From contig JADJBV010000001.1 in NCBI GenBank assembly GCA_016703535.1, forward strand, positions 3,400,001-3,464,000: DNA of 64,000 nt, written 5' to 3'. The notes beneath the pieces are model-generated. The model did not search any database and had not been told where the DNA came from. It was given only the letters and a program-made list of their open reading frames with translations. The DNA comes from Deltaproteobacteria bacterium (GTDB lineage: Bacteria > Myxococcota > Kuafuiibacteriia > Kuafuiibacteriales > Kuafuiibacteriaceae). The position numbers and the translations under genes are program-made. Below, piece by piece: positions 58,989-64,000 of this stretch. The stretch's first letter is position 1. Each line of letters opens with the position of its first letter.

Positions 58989-60506
58989 ATGCGCGCCCAG
59001 GCCGCCCGAACCCAGCCGCTGGTGGCCAACGTCCTCGAGCCGCCGGGGAGTTCCAAGGTTCGTGGCTTGGCCCCGGGCCCTCACCTCGCGCCAGTCGGAG
59101 GCCGAGAGGGTCGAGGTCCCCTTCCTTCGGTCGCTCAGGCTTGCCTCGAGCTCCAGGTCGACCCCAAAAACCCCCGGGAGTGGGCGGCCAGCCGGGCTTC
59201 GGTGCTGCGGCTCGTCGAGCGGATGTTCGAGCAGAAGCTGAGGCTGGATCGGGAGTCTCTCGATCAGCTGGGATCCATGGCGGCCTTCCTCGCCGAAGAG
59301 GGCCCCACGACCAACGATCGCAAGGCCGGCGCGACGATCGTGGACCGTCTGAAGCGGACCCGAGCCAACTCACCGTTGCCCGTCGAGGTCGAGTACCACT
59401 CCGCCTGCGAGGCGCGGCCCAACGCCATGACCAAGGCGGAGCTGATCGACGCCTTCTCCCGCTGCGTGCGTTGCCTCGAGACCATGAGCCTTGGACTTTG
59501 GCGGCAGGCGGTCCGACAGCTGCTCGTCGCCAGCGGCCACTCCGCCGACCAGGCCGCCGACGCGCTGATCGAGGCGAAAGCCCAGCTCCTGGCCAGCCGG
59601 GCGATGACCCCCAACAACTGCGTTTCAGCCGCCGTCGAAGACGTGCTGGAGAGCCTGCTCCAAAAGCCGGAGAAGGAAGTTCCCCGCTGGGACAGCTGGC
59701 CGCAGGCGAACCAGCCCACCGAGGGGGGCCTCCTGTCAGGGCAACGGGCGATCTTGACCCACCTGACGACCCACGCCCGGGTCCGACAACGTTTGTGCCA
59801 GCCCGAGCTCGCCGCCTTCTTGGATCCCAAGGCGATCGCGATGGTCGAGCGGCTCTTCCATCGAGCGCCGATCCACCTGCGCTTCAGGTGTGAGGGCTCG
59901 GCCGACCGGCACGAAAACGATCCCATCCGCCGCGCCTTCCTGGAGAGCGGTCGCACCAACGGCAACCCCGAGGTCATCGCCCGCCAAGCGATCGAATCGC
60001 GCCTCTTTGGTTTCCAAGACTCGACCCCGGTGGAGATCCGGCCCAACTACGGGTACCTGAACTTGAGCAACGCCCCCGAAGGCCAGGCTCACTCCTTCGG
60101 CGACTGCGTGTGGGTCTTGAAGCACGAGCTGAAGGCCCGAGCGACCCTCAACTACGGAGACTCAGGTCGCACGTTTGCGGGCGCACTCGGCACCTTCGAG
60201 CCGGGGGCCCTCGGTGAGGTCTTGCTGGACACCTGCCGAATGGGTCCCCTGGCCAACCTCTTGTCAGTGGCCCGGGGTGAAGTGAAGAGCGCTCCTTGGT
60301 GCCCCGACCGACGCGGGATGCCTTGGCTCGAGGTCCAGATCCACGGGCGTCTGAACCTCCAGACCGACGTCGCCGCCTTGGTGATCGGTCCCGAGGCCGC
60401 CGGCACACCCGCCGCCGAGAAGTTGATCCGCCTCGCCCGCCGTTGGGGCATCGAGGTGTACGTCGCCCCGCCCACCGGCCTCGCGAACATCGGCTTCCTC
60501 GACTGA
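58989..60506 (+). CDS. DUF3626-containing protein
   Basis: ATG at 58989 gives 505 residues. The last ~200 residues match the DUF3626 pattern: IRPNYGYLNLSNAPEGQAHSFGDC, then ARATLNYGDSGRTFAGALGTFE and the ending WLEVQIHGRLNLQTDVAALVI. The family is thought to be enzymatic, but its reaction is unclear; conserved Asp, Ser, Glu, His and Gly residues are visible. The N-terminal half is helical with several Cys (HSACEARPN, RCVRCLETM). The gap to the upstream MBL gene is 110 bases. An in-frame extension to 58128 is out-of-gene. Confidence 0.72.
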   Translation: MRAQAARTQPLVANVLEPPGSSKVRGLAPGPHLAPVGGREGRGPLPSVAQACLELQVDPKNPREWAASRASVLRLVERMFEQKLRLDRESLDQLGSMAAFLAEEGPTTNDRKAGATIVDRLKRTRANSPLPVEVEYHSACEARPNAMTKAELIDAFSRCVRCLETMSLGLWRQAVRQLLVASGHSADQAADALIEAKAQLLASRAMTPNNCVSAAVEDVLESLLQKPEKEVPRWDSWPQANQPTEGGLLSGQRAILTHLTTHARVRQRLCQPELAAFLDPKAIAMVERLFHRAPIHLRFRCEGSADRHENDPIRRAFLESGRTNGNPEVIARQAIESRLFGFQDSTPVEIRPNYGYLNLSNAPEGQAHSFGDCVWVLKHELKARATLNYGDSGRTFAGALGTFEPGALGEVLLDTCRMGPLANLLSVARGEVKSAPWCPDRRGMPWLEVQIHGRLNLQTDVAALVIGPEAAGTPAAEKLIRLARRWGIEVYVAPPTGLANIGFLD

Positions 60507-60552
60507 GCCGGGGTTGTGAAAAATCCCGGGGTCTTCGAGAATCCCGCGGCCC

Positions 60553-61866
60553 ATGCCTCGTTCGGCCCAAGGAGCGGTTCAACACTTCAGCGAGCTCGAG
60601 AGCAAGGCGCGGGAGGCCGCCGGTTGGTTTGAAGGTCTGCAACAACAGGCGAAGGCCGCGAAGTCCAGGGCTCAGGCCCAGGTTGGGGCCCAGGCTCTCG
60701 AGTTGGCGCGGGTCTATCTGCCCGAGTTGAGCCCCGAGGCCTTGGCCCGGGCCGAACGACTGACCGGCTTTCAAGGGTTCCGGCGCCGCAGCCCCCTGGA
60801 CGCGATGGCCCACGAGGAGGTGGTGCTGAAGCGGCGCATCGAGAAGATCCGTCAGGATCCGCGCTATCAAGACCGAGAGAGGCTGGTGGGCCGGATCGGC
60901 AGCCTGGTGCGGGCGGTGGAAGAGGCCAAGCAGATGCTCGAGCCCTTCCAGGCCGAATGCCAACGCTTCGAGTCGCTGGAGGGCTTCCTCGAGTTGGTCC
61001 AGGCCCAGTACGACACGCCCGAGTTCCACGGGAAGTGGTGGACCGGCGAATACTGGAAGCAGTGGGCCCAAGGCGACGCGATCTGCAAGGCGTTGGGCAT
61101 GAACGACTTCGGTGATGACGTGTTGCCGGCCTATCGGGTGGCGGTCGAGCCCCGGGACTATTGGCGGGCGGCGGTCGCTGAAAAAGAGAAGAAGGTGGCC
61201 GAGGTCCACGCCCTGGTCGAAGAGCACGATCGAGCCTTGGCCCGGATCCCCAACCTGCCCCAACTCTTCCTCGAGGAGAGCCATCAAGTCCTGGCCAACT
61301 TCTTGAGCGTCGCTGACTTCGGCCTCCTCGAACGTTGGGCCCTCAAAGAGCCCACCGAAGATCGGGGCATCGCCATCGGCCTGCGAACGCTGGCGGGGCT
61401 GAAGGCCAAAGAGAACATCTTCAGCGAGATGGCGGCCTCGGGGTTGGGGAGCTTGACCAACACCCTCGAGGAACGAGCCAGCCGCTACGGCCGAAAGAGG
61501 CAAAAGTACGGCCGGCCCAAGGTGGCGCAGCGGGTCGTGCCCGACAAAGAGCTGGACTTGGGCTTCGAACAAAAACACCAGCGCCTCGGGGCCCAACGGG
61601 ACAAGACCGCCGCCTTGATCCAACGCATCGAGGCTTACGATCACTACGAACGTTTCCCCCTCGACAACGATCCCGAGCTTTGGTGGGTCGAGTTGTCGGG
61701 CGGTCGCCCGGCCAACGCCTTGGTGCCCCGATATCAGCGGTGGTTCGAGCGCCGCCCCAACGCCCGGCCTCGGCTCGAAGACCGAGAGGCCGAGGTCGAA
61801 GACGCCACGGCGGTGGCCGCGGCCCTCGTCTCCGAAGGGCTGGAGGGTGAGGGCTACCTGTCGTGA
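60553..61866 (+). CDS. Coiled-coil protein of the GT/radical SAM cassette
   Basis: The 437-residue product has no signal peptide or transmembrane helix. It contains long charged helices (VLKRRIEKIRQDPRYQDRERL, VAEKEKKVAEVHALVEEHDR) separated by a compact part (about 135-190) rich in aromatic residues (GKWWTGEYWKQW). A second helical region ends in an acidic tail. No family was recognised. The stop overlaps the GTG of the glycosyltransferase-like gene (GTGA), so it is translated as a set with the next two genes. It may be a scaffold or substrate-recognition protein. Confidence 0.72.
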   Translation: MPRSAQGAVQHFSELESKAREAAGWFEGLQQQAKAAKSRAQAQVGAQALELARVYLPELSPEALARAERLTGFQGFRRRSPLDAMAHEEVVLKRRIEKIRQDPRYQDRERLVGRIGSLVRAVEEAKQMLEPFQAECQRFESLEGFLELVQAQYDTPEFHGKWWTGEYWKQWAQGDAICKALGMNDFGDDVLPAYRVAVEPRDYWRAAVAEKEKKVAEVHALVEEHDRALARIPNLPQLFLEESHQVLANFLSVADFGLLERWALKEPTEDRGIAIGLRTLAGLKAKENIFSEMAASGLGSLTNTLEERASRYGRKRQKYGRPKVAQRVVPDKELDLGFEQKHQRLGAQRDKTAALIQRIEAYDHYERFPLDNDPELWWVELSGGRPANALVPRYQRWFERRPNARPRLEDREAEVEDATAVAAALVSEGLEGEGYLS

Positions 61867-63464
61867 GCCGCTTGGTCATCGTCGCCTACGCGATCAACGG
61901 CCGGGGCATGGGCCACCTGGTGCGGCAACTTTCGATCCTCCGTTGGGTGCGCCGGTACCTGGCGGTGCTGGACGTGAAGGCCGAGTGTTGGGTGCTCACC
62001 ACCTCGGAGGCCGACACCTTGGCCCGCAGGGAAGGTTTCCCGTCGCTCAAGTTGCCCTCGAAGGCGATGTTGCGGGACGCCGGCCTGGAGCCCGCGCGGT
62101 ACTTGGCCGTGTCCCGGAGTTGGGTGCTGAACGCCATCGCCGGTTTGCAACCTGACTTGCTCTTGGTCGACACCTTCCCGGGCGGCAGCTACGGCGAGCT
62201 GGTGGCGGCCTTGGAGTTGGCCAAACACCGGGTTTTGGTGGCCCGAGAGGTGAAGGCCAGCACCGCTCAGGAAGACGGCTATCGGGGCCTGCTCCCCCTC
62301 TACGAACGGCAGATCGTGCCGCACGAAGCCGGCTCGGGGCCGATCTTGTTGCGGGAGCGAGAAGAGCTCTTGCCCCGGGCCGAGGCGCGGGCCCAGCTCG
62401 GCATCAAGGACGATCGGCGGGTGGTGTACCTGACTTTGGGCGGCGGCGGTGATGCGGCCGCGCCCGCGGGGTTGCCTCGTCTGGTGGACAAACTCTTGCC
62501 CAAAGGTTGGCACCTGGTGATCGGGGCTGGACCTCTTTATGACGGCCCCGAACGGCGGGGCGACGGCATCACCTGGATCGATCGCTACGTGCCAATGGAG
62601 CTCTATCAAGGCTTCGACGCGGCGGTCTCGGCGGGGGGCTACAACGCCTACCACGAGCTGCTCTACGCCGGCGTGCCGACCGTGTTTTGGCCCCAGGAAC
62701 GCCTGGCCGACGATCAAGCGGAGCGTTGCCGTCGGGCCGAGGCCGCCGGCGCAGCGCGCGTGGCGACCCGCCTCGAAGAGATCCCGATGTTGCTAGAGGC
62801 GCCGGGGGATCCGGAGCGGGCCAGGGCCTTGGTTCCACTGAATGGAGCGCGGGCGGCTGCCCTTTTGGCCTTGGAAACCGTGTTGCCCGCCGCCGATCTG
62901 GCCTTGGCCTCCCGAGCGGTGACGCCCCGACTCCTGGCGTGTTTGCCCCGGGGCGTCGATCTGGATCTGGCCGAGCTCTTCCGGGCCTTCGCCGGTGGCA
63001 CCCCGGCCGAACTGCAGCAACGTCAGGTGGTCTTGGGCGAACTTTCGGAGTTGGGCCACGCGGTGCCCGAGTTGGCCGGCCTCGAGGACCCCAGCCGGCG
63101 AATCGAGGCCTGGGTGCGGCGCTTCACCCACCATCAAGTGCCCGCCGAGACCGCCACCACCTTGCTCCGCACGGTGCGCAAGAAGTTCCCCCTGGCCCAA
63201 GGGGAGGCGCTGCTGTCGGGCCTGAGCACCCTGCTCGGGACCTGGGCGCCCTTCGCCGACTGGATGGGGGCCTTGTCCTTGCTTCAGGCCTTGCCCAGTC
63301 AAAGGGAGTACACGCTCGAGCGCTACGCCGAGGATCTTTCGCGTTGGTTGGCCCGGGAGACCGATCTCTTCGACGCCTTGCGCCGCTTCGCCCACGCCGA
63401 AAACGCGGGAGAACGGAGCTTGTCGGAGGTGTTGGCGTCCCTATCCGAAGGGGGCGCCCCATGA
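61863..63464 (+). CDS. MurG/GT28-like glycosyltransferase with C-terminal helical domain
   Basis: The 533-residue product starts VIVAYAINGRGMGHLVRQLSIL, with a glycine-rich loop of GT-B enzymes. It continues to a GT28-type C-terminal half with VVYLTLGGGGDAA, WIDRYVPMELYQGFDAAVSAGGYNAYHELL and VPTVFWPQERLADDQAERC, the nucleotide-sugar binding signature. A helical extension of about 170 residues (about 360-533) is not part of the usual fold. The start is GTG (GTGA overlap) and the stop overlaps the radical SAM ATG (ATGA). It probably transfers a sugar from a nucleotide donor; the acceptor is unknown. Confidence 0.82.
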   Translation: MSRLVIVAYAINGRGMGHLVRQLSILRWVRRYLAVLDVKAECWVLTTSEADTLARREGFPSLKLPSKAMLRDAGLEPARYLAVSRSWVLNAIAGLQPDLLLVDTFPGGSYGELVAALELAKHRVLVAREVKASTAQEDGYRGLLPLYERQIVPHEAGSGPILLREREELLPRAEARAQLGIKDDRRVVYLTLGGGGDAAAPAGLPRLVDKLLPKGWHLVIGAGPLYDGPERRGDGITWIDRYVPMELYQGFDAAVSAGGYNAYHELLYAGVPTVFWPQERLADDQAERCRRAEAAGAARVATRLEEIPMLLEAPGDPERARALVPLNGARAAALLALETVLPAADLALASRAVTPRLLACLPRGVDLDLAELFRAFAGGTPAELQQRQVVLGELSELGHAVPELAGLEDPSRRIEAWVRRFTHHQVPAETATTLLRTVRKKFPLAQGEALLSGLSTLLGTWAPFADWMGALSLLQALPSQREYTLERYAEDLSRWLARETDLFDALRRFAHAENAGERSLSEVLASLSEGGAP

Positions 63465-64000
63465 AGGACCAGGTGTTGGCGGGGATCGTGGCGGGCCGCC
63501 CGCTCCTTGGGCCCCAGACGGTGCACGTCGATCTGACCAACGCCTGCAACGCAGCTTGCATCACCTGCTGGGATCACTCGCCGGCCTTGGACACCCCACG
63601 TTCCACTCAATGGAAGAAGCAGCGGATCGATCCGGCCGACTTCGAGGCCCTGCTCCAGGACCTGGACGGCCTGGGTTCGGTGCAGGCGATGATCCTCTCG
63701 GGCATGGGCGACCCGCTGGTGCACCCCGAGGTCGATCGGCTGATCGCCATGGTCAAAGCCCGAGGTTGGCACCTGACGGTCCTGACCAACCTGGTGGCGG
63801 CCAACCTGGAGACCTTCCCTCGCTCCGGCGTCGATCAAGTTCTGGTCGGGGTCCACGGCGCGACGCCCGACGCCTACCTCAAGTTTCACCCGGGCTGGAC
63901 CGAGGCCGAGTTCAACACCCTGTGCCAAGGGCTGCGGGCCCTGAAGGCCGAGGGCGTGAAGGTGAAGCACGTCCAGGTGATCAACCGGGACACCGCCCCG
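63461..64000 (+). CDS. Radical SAM protein (partial, runs off the window)
   Basis: ATG at 63461 overlaps the previous stop; 180 residues are visible. The [4Fe-4S] motif is C29-x3-C33-x2-C36 (NACNAACITCWDH). Downstream parts fit the SAM barrel: MILSGMGDPLVHPEVDRLI and LTVLTNLVAANL. The pattern is that of the SPASM-type or nucleoside/peptide-modifying radical SAM family. The C-terminal part, which would carry auxiliary clusters, is not visible. Coupled to a glycosyltransferase, it may modify the same substrate. Confidence 0.85.
   Translation, partial: MKDQVLAGIVAGRPLLGPQTVHVDLTNACNAACITCWDHSPALDTPRSTQWKKQRIDPADFEALLQDLDGLGSVQAMILSGMGDPLVHPEVDRLIAMVKARGWHLTVLTNLVAANLETFPRSGVDQVLVGVHGATPDAYLKFHPGWTEAEFNTLCQGLRALKAEGVKVKHVQVINRDTAP

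Noticed and set aside
1..64000. tRNA, rRNA, insertion-sequence and prophage genes
   Set aside because: Reading both strands I found no T-loop/acceptor pattern, transposase motif, terminal inverted repeats or phage structural genes.

Overview
The window is very GC-rich, densely coded DNA. It looks like a chromosomal segment of a Myxococcota-type bacterium (the former Deltaproteobacteria). The supporting signs are a Bat aerotolerance operon, a GTP-type PEP carboxykinase, a Ser/Thr kinase operon with a PEGA-like partner, a MopE-type metal-binding motif joined to Ig and FG-GAP repeats, a DUF3160 protein, and many lipoproteins with acidic Asp/Ala/Gly/Pro spacers. The phylum is inferred from gene families, not from a marker tree. 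I found no tRNA, rRNA, CRISPR array, transposase or phage gene.

Layout. 1-2712: end of a bat operon (TPR protein tail, BatD, BatE). 2789-7537: a 1,582-residue lipoprotein with eight Ig-like repeats and an FG-GAP/VCBS half. 7562-13308 (minus): PLD-like protein, unknown protein, then thrS-infC-rpmI-rplT and a macro-domain protein. 13415-19114 (plus): cupin, a repeat-bearing lipoprotein, and a translationally coupled DUF3160/CapA pair. 19118-23067 (minus): uup (ABC-F), an SCP2-like protein and an unknown 501-residue protein. 23293-24258 (plus): an outer-membrane-type protein. 24333-31854 (minus): six tightly packed genes: TIGR02757 protein, lipoprotein, ADP-ribosylglycohydrolase, Ser/Thr kinase, PEGA-like membrane protein, Cys-rich lipoprotein. 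32051-42154 (plus): orphan response regulator, lytic transglycosylase, UvrD/PcrA helicase, zinc-ribbon/TPR protein, GatC, GatA, DUF2938 protein. 42135-43022 (minus): LysR regulator. 43251-45101 (plus): PEP carboxykinase. 45114-48118 (minus): secreted protein, outer-membrane protein, ECF sigma and anti-sigma as one unit. 48178-50313 (minus): CoA-binding protein, endonuclease III, quinone oxidoreductase. 50383-51330 (plus): ChaN. 51649-55334 (plus): three lipoproteins, the first a subtilisin-like protease. 55450-57265 (minus): small protein plus nucleotidyltransferase pair and an MDR oxidoreductase. 57412-60506 (plus): MBL-fold lipoprotein and a DUF3626 protein. 60553-64000 (plus): overlapping coiled-coil, MurG-like glycosyltransferase and radical SAM genes, cut by the window end.

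Most neighbours on the same strand overlap by ATGA, GTGA or TGATG, so translational coupling is the rule and operons can be read directly. The best candidates for undescribed biology are the coiled-coil/glycosyltransferase/radical-SAM cassette at the right edge; the subtilisin-like lipoprotein at 51.6-53.8 kb, whose catalytic-His region and signal peptide each become intact if homopolymer runs change by one base; and a ~70-bp imperfect direct repeat that flanks the orphan response regulator. Base-composition remarks are visual impressions, not computed values.
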